64,000 nucleotides of DNA, taken from Amycolatopsis sp. 195334CR. Its GTDB lineage: Bacteria > Actinomycetota > Actinomycetes > Mycobacteriales > Pseudonocardiaceae. Of the stretch, positions 7,807 through 15,327 are shown piece by piece. The DNA lies in the NCBI RefSeq assembly GCF_017309385.1, contig NZ_JAFJMJ010000001.1, positions 3,596,001-3,660,000 on the forward strand. The letters run 5' to 3'. The notes beneath the pieces are model-generated. The model was not told the origin of the DNA and ran no database searches. It saw only the letters and a program-made list of their open reading frames with translations. Numbering within the stretch: position 1 is the stretch's first letter; each line of letters begins with the position of its first letter. Both the position numbers and the translations under genes were made by a program.

Positions 7807-8880
7807 TCAGAGCCAGCGGTTCTTCCGGAATATTCGGTAGAGGATCAGGCAGACGATGAGGATCAGCCCCATCACCATCGGATAGCCGAAGCGCCAGTGC
7901 AGTTCGGGCATGTAGTCGAAGTTCATCCCGTACACGCCGACGCCCATGGTGGGCACCGCGATGATCGCCGCCCACGAGGTGATCTTGCGCATGTCGGTGT
8001 TCTGCTGCAGCGTGATCTTGGCGAGGGTGGCGTCGACCAGGGTGGTGAGCAGCTCGTCGAAGTTGACCACGCGCTCGGACACCTGCGTGAGGTGGTCGTC
8101 CACGTCGCGGAAGTACGAGCGCACCTCGTCCGGCACCAGCCTGCTGTGCCCCTCGGCGAGCCGCTTGAGCGGGGTGGCCAGCGGCATCACCGCGCGGCGC
8201 ATCTCCAGCACCTCGCGCTTCATGAAGTAGATCGTCTCGGCGGTCACCGACGAGCGCGGCGCGAAGACCTGCCCCTCCATCTCGTCGATGTCGTCCTCGA
8301 GGTGGTCGGTCACGTCCAGGTAGTGGTCGACCACGTGGTCGGCGATGGCGTGCAGCACCGCGGCCGGGCCGAGGTGCAGGCGCTCGGGCTCCTGATCCAG
8401 CTCGCGACGCAGGCGGGCCAGGCCGGAGTGGTTGCCGTGCCGGACGGTGACGATGAAATCCTTGCCCAGGAAGGCCATCAGCTCGCCGGTCTCGACGATT
8501 TCGTTGGCAGTGCTGGGAGATTCGTGCTCGACGTAGCGAACCGTCTTCAGCACCAAGAACAAGGTGTCGTCGTAGCGCTCCAGCTTGGGGCGCTGGTGCG
8601 CGTGGACCGCGTCCTCCACCGCCAGCTCGTGCAGGCCGAAGGTCTCCGCGACGCCCTGGATCTGCTCCTCGTCCGGCTCGTGCAGGCCGATCCAGACGAA
8701 GCCGGAACCGCGACGGCGGACCTCCTCGATCGCCTCGGAGTGCGTCCAGCGGCCGGACAGGCGCGCGCCCTCGTCGTAGACCGCGCAGTCGACCACGTAC
8801 GCCGAAAGGGGGACGGGCAGCGGACGCGGACCGTCACCACGGCCGTTGCCGCGACCGCGCAGGGAGGGAAGAGAAGGCAT
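7807..8880 (-). CDS. corA: CorA-type magnesium/cobalt channel
   Basis: The protein is a pentameric-type divalent cation channel of the CorA family, 357 residues if the ATG at 8880 is used. That start has AGGAG 8 bases upstream; the frame also extends to a GTG at 8913, adding 11 residues. A large cytosolic N-terminal domain is followed by a long helix and two C-terminal membrane helices. The family-defining YGMNF motif lies at the end of helix one, and a basic tail (RIFRKNRWL) follows helix two. It follows sugABC in the opposite orientation, as Rv1239c does. A long 5' region containing inverted repeats lies upstream. Confidence 0.93.
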   Translation of the reverse strand: MPSLPSLRGRGNGRGDGPRPLPVPLSAYVVDCAVYDEGARLSGRWTHSEAIEEVRRRGSGFVWIGLHEPDEEQIQGVAETFGLHELAVEDAVHAHQRPKLERYDDTLFLVLKTVRYVEHESPSTANEIVETGELMAFLGKDFIVTVRHGNHSGLARLRRELDQEPERLHLGPAAVLHAIADHVVDHYLDVTDHLEDDIDEMEGQVFAPRSSVTAETIYFMKREVLEMRRAVMPLATPLKRLAEGHSRLVPDEVRSYFRDVDDHLTQVSERVVNFDELLTTLVDATLAKITLQQNTDMRKITSWAAIIAVPTMGVGVYGMNFDYMPELHWRFGYPMVMGLILIVCLILYRIFRKNRWL

Positions 8881-9211
8881 GGCAACTCCTGGGCTGACGT
8901 CGTGCCTGGGCACAGTGCACTACGACGGACCAGAGCGGACGAACACGGACCGCTCCGGCGACTGCCAGCGTCCGAGCGGGGCTCTACCAGGGAGAACGCG
9001 AGCCGGACCGGTGCATGAGGACGCTGGTACTACTAGGGAGCGGACTATCGCCTGTACTCACTGCGTACCTCACCTCCTCCGGGCCGGGGACCTTCGCCTG
9101 ACGTGTCGCTGCTCGCGTTGACGCACCGACACCGATGGTCAAGGGTACTCCTCGACATGAGTCCTTGTCGCCGCAGGTAGGTGTGGCGTTACCCGCCGAG
9201 GAGGAAGCCGC
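8881..9211. promoter_or_regulatory. 331-nt divergent control region between corA and maoC, rich in inverted repeats
   Basis: No gene is supported here. Inverted repeats that could form stems in a corA leader transcript include CCAGCGTCC (8975-8983) with GGACGCTGG (9019-9027), a perfect 9-bp pair spanning 35 nt. An imperfect GAGCGGAC/GACCGCTC pair lies near 8934-8956. A GAGGAGGA ribosome-binding site at 9199-9206 serves the plus-strand maoC gene. The core does not match the M-box magnesium riboswitch as I know it, so metal-responsive control is only a possibility. Confidence 0.45.
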
Positions 9212-9715
9212 GTGCAGTTCGGGCGCTATTTCGAGGAGTTCGAGGTCGGGGCCGTGTACAAGCACTGGCCGGGCAAGACGGTCACCGAGTACGACGACCA
9301 CCTCTTCTGCCTGCTGACCATGAACCACCACCCGCTGCACCTCGACGCGCACTACGCCGGGGAGACCACGGACTTCGGCAAGAACGTGGTGGTCGGCAAC
9401 TACGTCTACTCGCTGCTGCTGGGCATGTCCGTGCCGGACGTCTCGGGCAAGGCGATCGCCAACCTGGAGGTCGAATCGCTCAAGCACGTGAAGCCGACCT
9501 TCCACGGTGACACCATCTACGGCGAGACCGAGGTGCTGGACAAGACGCCGTCGAAGTCCAAGGACGATCGCGGGGTGGTGTACGTGGAAACGCGCGGGTA
9601 CAAGCAGGACGGCACGATCGTGTGCGTGTTCCGCCGGAAGGTGATGGTGCCGAAGCAGTCCTACGGTGAGGCGAGGGGCGGCGAGCAGCCGGGCCGCCCG
9701 GTGCCGCATGAGTGA
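9212..9715 (+). CDS. MaoC-family hydratase/dehydratase
   Basis: This 167-residue single hot-dog-fold protein is of the MaoC dehydratase type, which adds or removes water on enoyl-CoA-like thioesters. GTG 9212 follows a strong GAGGAGGA site. The N-terminal GRYFEEFEVGAVYKHWPGKTV and the central TMNHHPLHLDAHYA helix carry the family's catalytic Asp/His environment. PTFHGDTIYGETEVLDKTPS is the usual hot-dog strand pair. Sequence features resemble the mesaconyl/2-methylfumaryl-CoA hydratase branch, but the substrate is not established. It overlaps the next gene by 8 nt, indicating co-translation. Confidence 0.87.
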   Translation: MQFGRYFEEFEVGAVYKHWPGKTVTEYDDHLFCLLTMNHHPLHLDAHYAGETTDFGKNVVVGNYVYSLLLGMSVPDVSGKAIANLEVESLKHVKPTFHGDTIYGETEVLDKTPSKSKDDRGVVYVETRGYKQDGTIVCVFRRKVMVPKQSYGEARGGEQPGRPVPHE

Positions 9716-10805
9716 TCAGCTCGCCGAGGTCAAGCGCAGGCTGGCCGCTTTCGCGGAGCGGGAGGCGGCCGGCGTCTCGCCGTTGTACGAGCACCTGGCC
9801 GCGCACGCCGCCGAGGACGACGAGATCGCCGGGCTGCTGCTCGCCGCGCCCGCGCCGGAGGACGCGCGGGCGCCGCTGCTGTTCGCCGTGGCGCACCGGC
9901 TGGTCCAGGCCGAGCCGATCCACCCGCTGTCGCGCTACTACCCGTCGCTCGGCGGGTTCGACGGCGTGGACGCCGGGACGTGGCCGGAGTTCCGCGGTTT
10001 CCTGGTCGAACGGGCGGACAAGGCCAAGGCGCTGATCGCCTCGCGGTACACGCAGACGAACGAGGTGCGCCGGGCGGCGCTGCTGTACCCGGCGGTGGCG
10101 CTGGCGGCGAAGGCGGCCGGCGGCAAGGTCGCGCTGCTCGAAGCGGGCTGCAGCGCCGGGCTGCTGCTGGGCCTGGACACCTTCGGCTACCGGTACCAGT
10201 GCGGGGGCGACCAGCTCACCGCCGGGCCGGCCAAGGCGGCGGTCGGCCTGCACTGCGCGCTGGAGCTGGCCGACGGCGCGGTGGCGCCCAAGCTGCCGAA
10301 GAAGCTGCCGGTCGGCGCGAAGCTCGGGCTGGACCGCGCGCCGGTGGACGCGGCCGACGAGGACGAGCTGGCGTGGCTGGAGGCGTGCGTGTGGGCCGAC
10401 CAGCCCGACCGCATCCGGCTGCTGCGGACCGCGGCGGCGGCCCAGCGGAAGAACCCGCCCGAACTCGTCACCGGCGATCTGGTGGACGACCTGCCCGCCG
10501 CGGTGGAGCGGCTGCCCGCCGAACTGCCGCTGGTGCTGCTGACCAGTCACGTGGTCACGTACCTGCCCGCGGCGAAGCGGGCCGCGTTCGTCGAGGCGGT
10601 GTCGGGACTGGGGCGGCCGGTGTGGTGGGTGAGCCAGGAGGCCTACGAGGTCGGCATCGAGCCGCTGCTGCCGGGCCGGGACGACCTGCGCTTCGCCGAC
10701 ACCGGGACCAGCACGCTGGCCCTGGTCGAATTCGGCGACGGCGCGCCGCGGGCCACGGCCCTGGCGAGAACGGCGCCGCACGGCCAGCGCATGACCTGGC
10801 TCTGA
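9708..10805 (+). CDS. DUF2332 family protein
   Basis: The 365-residue protein starts at ATG 9708 (MSDQLAEVKRRL), overlapping maoC. A helical N-terminal half is followed by a segment reading LLEAGCSAGLLLGLDTFGYRY, which has the look of a Rossmann-type nucleotide or SAM loop and is characteristic of DUF2332. LVLLTSHVVTYLPAAKRAAF resembles a methyltransferase post-motif region. A methyltransferase-like fold is plausible; I know of no verified function for the family. A 28-bp palindrome sits right after the stop, at the junction with the convergent NUDIX gene. Confidence 0.75.
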   Translation: MSDQLAEVKRRLAAFAEREAAGVSPLYEHLAAHAAEDDEIAGLLLAAPAPEDARAPLLFAVAHRLVQAEPIHPLSRYYPSLGGFDGVDAGTWPEFRGFLVERADKAKALIASRYTQTNEVRRAALLYPAVALAAKAAGGKVALLEAGCSAGLLLGLDTFGYRYQCGGDQLTAGPAKAAVGLHCALELADGAVAPKLPKKLPVGAKLGLDRAPVDAADEDELAWLEACVWADQPDRIRLLRTAAAAQRKNPPELVTGDLVDDLPAAVERLPAELPLVLLTSHVVTYLPAAKRAAFVEAVSGLGRPVWWVSQEAYEVGIEPLLPGRDDLRFADTGTSTLALVEFGDGAPRATALARTAPHGQRMTWL

Positions 10806-10825
10806 CCCCGTCCCTGGCCCCGTGC

Positions 10826-10888
10826 CGAATGCTATGAGTGGGGCATTACTTGCATTCAACGCAAGTAATGCCCCACTCATAGCATTCG
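10826..10888. repeat. 28-bp perfect palindrome with 7-nt loop, family 1 copy 1
   Basis: Bases 10826-10853 are the exact reverse complement of 10861-10888, with loop ATTCAAC (10854-10860). The element lies at a convergent gene junction and supplies the final three sense codons and stop of the NUDIX gene. An almost identical copy including the loop is at 25124-25182. No T-run follows, so it is not a classical terminator, but it could act as a bidirectional one. Confidence 0.9.
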
Positions 10889-11284
10889 CGGGAGGGCGTT
10901 CCAGGAGCGCAGGGTGTCGGCGAGGAGCGGGACCAGGGAGCCCGAGCGGTCCAGTTCGGCGAACTCGGCGCCGGTGACCCAGCGGGCGTCCGAGGCGTCG
11001 TCCCCGGCCGTCAGGGAGCCCGCGACGGCGGTGCAGCGGTAGTCGTAGATGTCGAACGGGCCGCGCTCGACCACGCCGACCAGTTCCCCCGGCACCACGT
11101 CGAGCGCGGTTTCCTCGCGCATTTCCCGGATCAGCGCGTCACTGTCCGTTTCGTCCCGCTCGACCCGCCCGCCCGGCAGCGACCAGAGCCCGGCGCCGGG
11201 CTCGTTGGCCCGCCGGATCAGCAGGAGGCGGCCGTCCTGGTCGCACGCGATGCCGCCTACGCAGCGGATCCTCGACTGGTTCAT
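10877..11284 (-). CDS. NUDIX hydrolase (MutT-like)
   Basis: This 135-residue protein has the complete NUDIX box, GRVERDETDSDALIREMREE, which matches the G-x5-E-x7-RE-x2-EE pattern that binds Mg2+ and cleaves nucleoside-diphosphate-X substrates. The start is placed at ATG 11284 (MNQSRIRCVGGIACDQDG) because homologs begin close to this strand; an in-frame TTG at 11347 would add 21 residues. The protein ends within the palindrome at 10877-10888, so its last residues RML are encoded by the repeat arm. The substrate is undetermined; housekeeping of oxidised nucleotides is one possibility. Confidence 0.85.
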   Translation of the reverse strand: MNQSRIRCVGGIACDQDGRLLLIRRANEPGAGLWSLPGGRVERDETDSDALIREMREETALDVVPGELVGVVERGPFDIYDYRCTAVAGSLTAGDDASDARWVTGAEFAELDRSGSLVPLLADTLRSWNALPRML

Positions 11285-11608
11285 CCGACGGATTGTCGCC
11301 GAGTCTCGGATGGGGTGAATGTGACTCTGGTTACCCGTGATGATCAACGGCTGGGCCGTTCGGGGGGTGCCGGTGCGGTGACCGAGTGCAGCCGCCGCAC
11401 CAGGCCGGAACTGGGCCTTCCTGGGCGTTCCTGCCTCCGAATGATCTTCGAGCGGCCTGCTAGGTCACCTAGAGTAGCTGTCCGGTACCATCGCTCGCGG
11501 CGGCTGACCCAAGCGCGGGACATTCTTCCCGTTGAGCGGCGCAGTGCGGTACAACGTTATTGGCTACCTTGGCGGACAGGGTCGGACACAGAGACGGGAT
11601 TGATCGTC
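11285..11608. promoter_or_regulatory. Divergent intergenic region with a 13-bp perfect palindrome
   Basis: The 324 bases between the NUDIX gene and the 53-residue membrane protein gene hold no supported gene. Two short hairpins are visible (AACGGC at 11346-11351 with GCCGTT at 11355-11360; GGTGCGG at 11372-11378 with CCGCACC at 11395-11401). There is also a perfect 6-1-6 palindrome CTAGGTCACCTAG at 11460-11472 that looks like a repressor operator. No regulator for it can be named. Confidence 0.45.
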
Positions 11609-11770
11609 ATGAACGCGAAGAAGCTCCTGACGTTCGCTGGTATCGCGTTGGTGCTGTTCTTCGTGATCGCCCAGCCGCAAGGCGCGGCGGGTCTCGTCAC
11701 GAACATCATCACCTTCCTGCGCGAATCGGCCGAATCGGTGATCACCTTCGTCAGCAACGTGTTCAGCTGA
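11609..11770 (+). CDS. 53-residue membrane protein preceding the PH-domain gene
   Basis: The short product starts MNAKKLLTFAGIALVLFF, has one hydrophobic helix (residues about 7-22), a QPQGAAG turn, and an amphipathic C-terminal helix (NIITFLRESAESVITFVSNV). The start at ATG 11609 is chosen by the positively charged N-terminus. A TTG at 11600 is a weaker option, and longer in-frame extensions lack coding character. I recognise the general type as a small actinobacterial membrane protein, with no known function. It lies 23 nt before the PH-domain gene, in the same direction. Confidence 0.65.
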   Translation: MNAKKLLTFAGIALVLFFVIAQPQGAAGLVTNIITFLRESAESVITFVSNVFS

Positions 11771-11781
11771 CCGACAGGGGT

Positions 11782-11793
11782 TAGCCTGAGCTG
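11782..11793 (+). promoter_or_regulatory. Leaderless-type -10 element for the PH-domain gene
   Basis: TAGCCT (11782-11787) ends 6 nt before ATG 11794, the geometry of an actinobacterial -10 box whose transcript starts at or next to the start codon. No Shine-Dalgarno sequence is present. Confidence 0.45.
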
Positions 11794-12354
11794 ATGTTCG
11801 CTCCCCGCGACCCAGACGAGTACCTCCTCGACACCGAACGCCGGGTCATCCGCATCCGGCGGCACTGGGCGACGCTCCTGTGGGACAGCTTCGAGGCGGC
11901 GGCGCTGCTGGCCATCTGCGTGCTGGTCTCCTACGTGCTGCCGCCGTCGATGTGGCTGGTCAACAACATCCTCTGGTACGCGGCGCTGCTGGTCATCCTG
12001 CGCTTCGCCTACCTGGTGATGGAGTGGTGGGTCGAGCGGCTGGTGGTCACCGACAAGCGGTTCGTGATGACCACCGGGGTGTTCACCACCAAGGTGCTGA
12101 TGATGCCGATCAGCAAGGTCACCGACCTCACCTACCAGCGCACGGCCTGGGGCCGGATGCTCGGCTACGGCACCATGGTGGTCGAGTCGGCCGGGCAGAT
12201 CCAGGCGCTGAACAAGATCGACTACCTCCCGAAGCCGGAGGAGTTCTACGACACCATCTCCGAGCTGGTCTTCGGCGACAAGCAGAAGCAGGCCGAGCGG
12301 TTCTCGATGATCAAGGCCCAGCGCGCCGCGCGCGGCAAGCGCATGGTGGGCTGA
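11794..12354 (+). CDS. Membrane protein with bacterial PH-like (DUF304) domain
   Basis: The 186-residue protein has a short cytosolic N-terminus, two membrane helices (about residues 30-50 and 55-75), and a bacterial pleckstrin-homology-like domain. The domain begins WWVERLVVTDKRFVMTTGVFT and continues through MMPISKVTDLTYQRT and GYGTMVVESAGQ. This is the standard layout of the YdbS/YdbT-like DUF304 family, whose role in envelope biology is poorly defined. A charged C-terminal tail (KQKQAERF... RAARGKRM) follows. The gene probably has its own leaderless promoter. Confidence 0.85.
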   Translation: MFAPRDPDEYLLDTERRVIRIRRHWATLLWDSFEAAALLAICVLVSYVLPPSMWLVNNILWYAALLVILRFAYLVMEWWVERLVVTDKRFVMTTGVFTTKVLMMPISKVTDLTYQRTAWGRMLGYGTMVVESAGQIQALNKIDYLPKPEEFYDTISELVFGDKQKQAERFSMIKAQRAARGKRMVG

Positions 12355-12392
12355 TTGCGGTGTGACCGGCGACATCGTCCAGAATGGACGCT

Positions 12393-13250
12393 GTGCGCAT
12401 AGATCTGCACACCCACTCCACGGTCTCCGACGGGACGGACAGTCCCGCCGGGTTGATGGCCGCTGCCGCCGCCGCGGGGCTGAACGTGATCGCGCTGACC
12501 GATCACGACACCACCGCGGGCTGGCAGCCCGCCATCGAGGCGCTGCCGCGCGGGCTCACCCTGGTGCCGGGTGCCGAAATGTCCTGCGTGTCCGGTCCGC
12601 CGGGTGCGCGGATCGGCGTGCACCTGCTGGGCTACCTGTTCGACCCGGAGGCCGAGGTGCTGGTCGCCGAGCAGCGCAGGCTGCGTCAGCAGCGGCGCAC
12701 CCGGGTGCGCACGATGGCCGAGCGGATGGCCGCGGACGGCCTGCCGGTGGACCCGGACGAGGTGCTCGGCCTGCTGCCCGACGACTCGCCCGCCGGGCGG
12801 CCGCATCTCGCGCAGGCGCTGGTCCGCGCGGGTACGGTGTCCACTGTGGACGAAGCTTTCGCGCGGTACCTGGCCAGCGGGCGCGGGTACTACGTGCCGG
12901 GCGCGGACACCCTGGTGGAGACCGCGCTGGAGATGATCGCCGCGGCCGGCGGGGTGACCGTGCTGGCGCACCCGTTCGCGCACACCCGCGGGCCGACGCT
13001 GAGCGAGGAGGCCATCGCGAAGCTGGCCGCGCTCGGGCTGACCGGCATCGAGGTGGACCACCCGAACCACGAGCCGGTCGACCGCGACCGCCTGCGGACC
13101 CTGGCCGCCGACCTGGACCTGGTGGCCACCGGGTCCAGCGACTACCACGGCACGAACAAGACGATCGCGCTCGGCGCCGAGACCACCGCGCCCGAGGCGC
13201 TGGAGGAGCTGGTCGGCCGGGCCACCGGCTCGCACCTGGTGACCGGCTGA
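12393..13250 (+). CDS. PHP-domain phosphoesterase (TrpH/YciV-like)
   Basis: The start is set at GTG 12393 because the product then begins directly with the PHP metal motif (RIDLHTHSTVSDGTD) and CAGAAT lies 7 nt upstream as a leaderless -10. An ATG at 12384 would add three residues. Other PHP metal ligands are visible in ALTDHDTTAGW, PGAEMSC, LAHPFAH and SSDYHG, so the three-metal site is complete. Characterised relatives hydrolyse 3',5'-nucleoside bisphosphates or 5' ends of RNA; which applies here is not known. It overlaps marC by ATGA. Confidence 0.87.
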   Translation: MRIDLHTHSTVSDGTDSPAGLMAAAAAAGLNVIALTDHDTTAGWQPAIEALPRGLTLVPGAEMSCVSGPPGARIGVHLLGYLFDPEAEVLVAEQRRLRQQRRTRVRTMAERMAADGLPVDPDEVLGLLPDDSPAGRPHLAQALVRAGTVSTVDEAFARYLASGRGYYVPGADTLVETALEMIAAAGGVTVLAHPFAHTRGPTLSEEAIAKLAALGLTGIEVDHPNHEPVDRDRLRTLAADLDLVATGSSDYHGTNKTIALGAETTAPEALEELVGRATGSHLVTG

Positions 13251-13876
13251 TGGCCGTCTCGGACTACTTCGACGCGACCCTGTTCATGGAGGCCACGATC
13301 ACCCTCGTGGTGATCATGGACCCGCCGGGCACGGTGCCGGTGTTCCTCAGCCTGACCGGCCGGAAGTCGCCCGCGGTGCGCGCCCGCGCGGCCCGGCAGG
13401 CGGTGCTGGTCTCGCTGCTGGTGATCTCGCTGTTCGCCATCGCCGGGCAGGCGATCCTGGCCTACCTGCACATCGGCATCCCGGCGCTGCAGGGCGCGGG
13501 CGGGCTGCTCCTGCTGCTCATCGCGCTGGACCTGCTGACCGGCAAGGGCAGCACCGATCCCGAGGTGGCCGACGACGTCAACGTGGCGCTGGTGCCGCTG
13601 GGCACGCCGCTGCTGGCCGGGCCCGGTGCGATCGCCGCGACCATCGTGTTCGTGCGGCAGGCCGACGGCAGGGTCGGCGCGTACGTGGCGCTGGCGCTGG
13701 CCATCGTGACCGTGCACTTCGTGCTGTGGATGTGCATGCGGTACTCGGGCGTGGTGATCAAGCTGATCCGCGAGTCGGGCATCACCCTGCTGGCCAAGGT
13801 GGCCGGCCTGCTGCTGGCCGCGATCGCGGTCGAACTGGTGGCGGATTCGGTGAAGGGCTTCATCACCGGCGGCTAG
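13250..13876 (+). CDS. MarC-family integral membrane protein
   Basis: The 208-residue protein starts at ATG 13250, coupled to the PHP gene. Six predicted membrane helices and the family motifs VIMDPPGTVPVFLSL and PLGTPLLAGPGAI identify the MarC (UPF0056) family, once linked to multiple antibiotic resistance but without a proven transport function. The TAG stop is the last three bases of a 10-bp direct repeat (13867-13876) that bounds a short MITE-like element. Confidence 0.88.
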   Translation: MAVSDYFDATLFMEATITLVVIMDPPGTVPVFLSLTGRKSPAVRARAARQAVLVSLLVISLFAIAGQAILAYLHIGIPALQGAGGLLLLLIALDLLTGKGSTDPEVADDVNVALVPLGTPLLAGPGAIAATIVFVRQADGRVGAYVALALAIVTVHFVLWMCMRYSGVVIKLIRESGITLLAKVAGLLLAAIAVELVADSVKGFITGG

Positions 13877-14038
13877 GTGCTGTCCGGCAAGTCTGCTTGA
13901 TGGGCTTCGTGATCCAGGTGGTTCCTGGCGGTGCGGCGGATTCGGCCTCGTACTGGCCGTACTCGGCCGAAGCCGCCGTGCCGTCAGGGGCCGCCTGGGC
14001 GCGAAGACCGCGAGCGTGACTTGCCGGACGGCGGCTAG
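13877..14038. mobile_element. Possible small non-autonomous (MITE-like) insertion
   Basis: Terminal inverted repeats GTCCGGCAAGTC (13882-13893) and GACTTGCCGGAC (14018-14029) are a perfect 12-bp pair. A nested 13-bp imperfect inverted repeat (13935-13947 with 13965-13977, one mismatch) lies in the centre. The flanks carry a 10-bp direct repeat CGGCGGCTAG (13867-13876 and 14029-14038), which resembles a target-site duplication although the right copy overlaps the inverted repeat by one base. There is no gene inside. A purely structural RNA element is the alternative. Confidence 0.4.
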
Positions 14039-14063
14039 TTCCGGAACTGTCGGTGGTGGTGCG

Positions 14064-14076
14064 TACGCTGGGTGTC
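14064..14076 (+). promoter_or_regulatory. Leaderless-type -10 element for the RecB-like nuclease gene
   Basis: TACGCT (14064-14069) lies 7 nt before GTG 14077 and no ribosome-binding site is visible. This favours 14077 over the in-frame GTG at 14053. Confidence 0.4.
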
Positions 14077-14952
14077 GTGTCGCAGATCGGGTTCGACTTC
14101 GGGGACCAGCAGCCGCGGCGGCTGACCAGGGTGACCCCGGCCAAGCTGGCCACCTTCGACGACTGCGCGCGCCGGTACCGGCTGACCTACCTCGACCGGC
14201 CGACCCCGCAGCGCACCGGCGCCTGGGCGCACAGCACGCTCGGCGCGGTGGTGCACAACGCGCTCAAGGCGTTGTTCGACCTCCCGGTGGACCGCCGCAG
14301 CCCGCAGCGGGCCGCCGCGCTGGTCGCCGAGCACTGGAAGGACGCCGGTTTCGTCGACGAGGTGCAGGCGGCGAAGTACCGCCGCCGGGCGCAGGAGTGG
14401 GTCAGCGAGTACGTCGAGCGCAACGACGTCGCCTTCGACCCGGTGGGCCTGGAGCGCTGGGTGTCCGCGCCGACCGGGGGCGGGCCCGGCGGGCCGACCA
14501 TCATCGTCGAGGGCCGCGCGGACCGGATCGACGATCGCGGTGGTGAGCTGGTGATCGTCGACTACAAGACCGGCCGCCGCCAGCCCGACGAGTACGAGGC
14601 GCGCAGTGCGCAGGCGCTGGCGATGTACGCCGTGGCGGCCACGCGCACGCTGCGCATGCCGTGCACCAAGGTCGAGCTGCACCACGTGCCCACCGGCACG
14701 GTCGCCGCCGCCGAGCACACGCCGGAGAGCCTGAAGCGCCACGTCACCCGCGCGGAGGAGACCGCCGCCGATCTGCAGAAGGCGACGGATACCCTGGCCG
14801 AAGGCGGTGACGGGCAGGAGCTCTTCCCCGCCAGGACCGGGCGCCACTGCTCCTGGTGCGATTTCCGGCCCAGCTGCGCCGAGGGCCAGCAGGCGATGCC
14901 GGAGATGCGGTCGTGGGACCTGCTGGCGCCGCTCGAAGCCGACGACGAATAG
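14077..14952 (+). CDS. RecB-like PD-(D/E)XK nuclease with C-terminal cysteine cluster
   Basis: The 291-residue protein begins SQIGFDFGDQQPRRLTRVTP; an upstream in-frame GTG at 14053 would add 8 residues. The RecB-type nuclease core is complete: KLATFDDCARRYRL at the N-terminus, an acidic EGRADRIDDRG, and VIVDYKTGRRQ with the D-x-K pair. Four cysteines (one near residue 25; C-x2-C and a final C in HCSWCDFRPSC) match the iron-sulfur staple seen in AddB/Cas4-like nucleases. It is a stand-alone nuclease without a helicase domain, probably DNA-processing. The target is unknown. Confidence 0.85.
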   Translation: MSQIGFDFGDQQPRRLTRVTPAKLATFDDCARRYRLTYLDRPTPQRTGAWAHSTLGAVVHNALKALFDLPVDRRSPQRAAALVAEHWKDAGFVDEVQAAKYRRRAQEWVSEYVERNDVAFDPVGLERWVSAPTGGGPGGPTIIVEGRADRIDDRGGELVIVDYKTGRRQPDEYEARSAQALAMYAVAATRTLRMPCTKVELHHVPTGTVAAAEHTPESLKRHVTRAEETAADLQKATDTLAEGGDGQELFPARTGRHCSWCDFRPSCAEGQQAMPEMRSWDLLAPLEADDE

Positions 14953-14967
14953 CGAGAGTTGCCCGAC

Positions 14968-15327
14968 GTGCACCACGCAGACATCGCGAACGCGCGGACC
15001 GACGAGTTCGAGGTGCCCGACGCCACCGAGCCCCACGCGGTGCCCACCGGCCCCCGGCCGCGGCGCTGGTGGCGGGGGCTGACCGGCGCCTTCGCGGCGG
15101 GCATGGCGATGCTCGCGCTGGCGGAGGTGGTCATCCAGGTCTACGCGTTGTTCGTCGACTCACCGGGGCCGGGGCTGCCGTCGCTGCTCGGCCACTTCGC
15201 CGCCGCGGCGGCGGTGGTGGTGGCGCAGCGCCTGGCCGACCGCCTGATCGGCCCCCGCGCGGCGGCCTGTGGGGTGGCGGTCGTCGTGCTGACGTTCGGG
15301 ACGCTGTGGTTCTTCTGGTGGGCTTAG
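14968..15327 (+). CDS. Small membrane hypothetical protein
   Basis: The 119-residue product starts at GTG 14968, chosen because GAGAG lies 9 nt upstream; a TTG at 14959 would add three residues. An acidic N-terminus of about 35 residues precedes three hydrophobic segments (about GAFAAGMAMLALAEVVIQ, then GHFAAAAAVVVAQRL, then GVAVVVLTFGTLWFFWW). No family is recognised. Its TAG shares the tetranucleotide TTAG with the stop of the convergent hydrolase gene. Confidence 0.6.
   Translation: MHHADIANARTDEFEVPDATEPHAVPTGPRPRRWWRGLTGAFAAGMAMLALAEVVIQVYALFVDSPGPGLPSLLGHFAAAAAVVVAQRLADRLIGPRAAACGVAVVVLTFGTLWFFWWA

Noticed and set aside
8881..9211. M-box magnesium riboswitch upstream of corA
   Set aside because: A GGTGAGG-like stretch is present on the minus strand, but the remaining conserved M-box segments are not recognisable, so I report only an uncharacterised leader.
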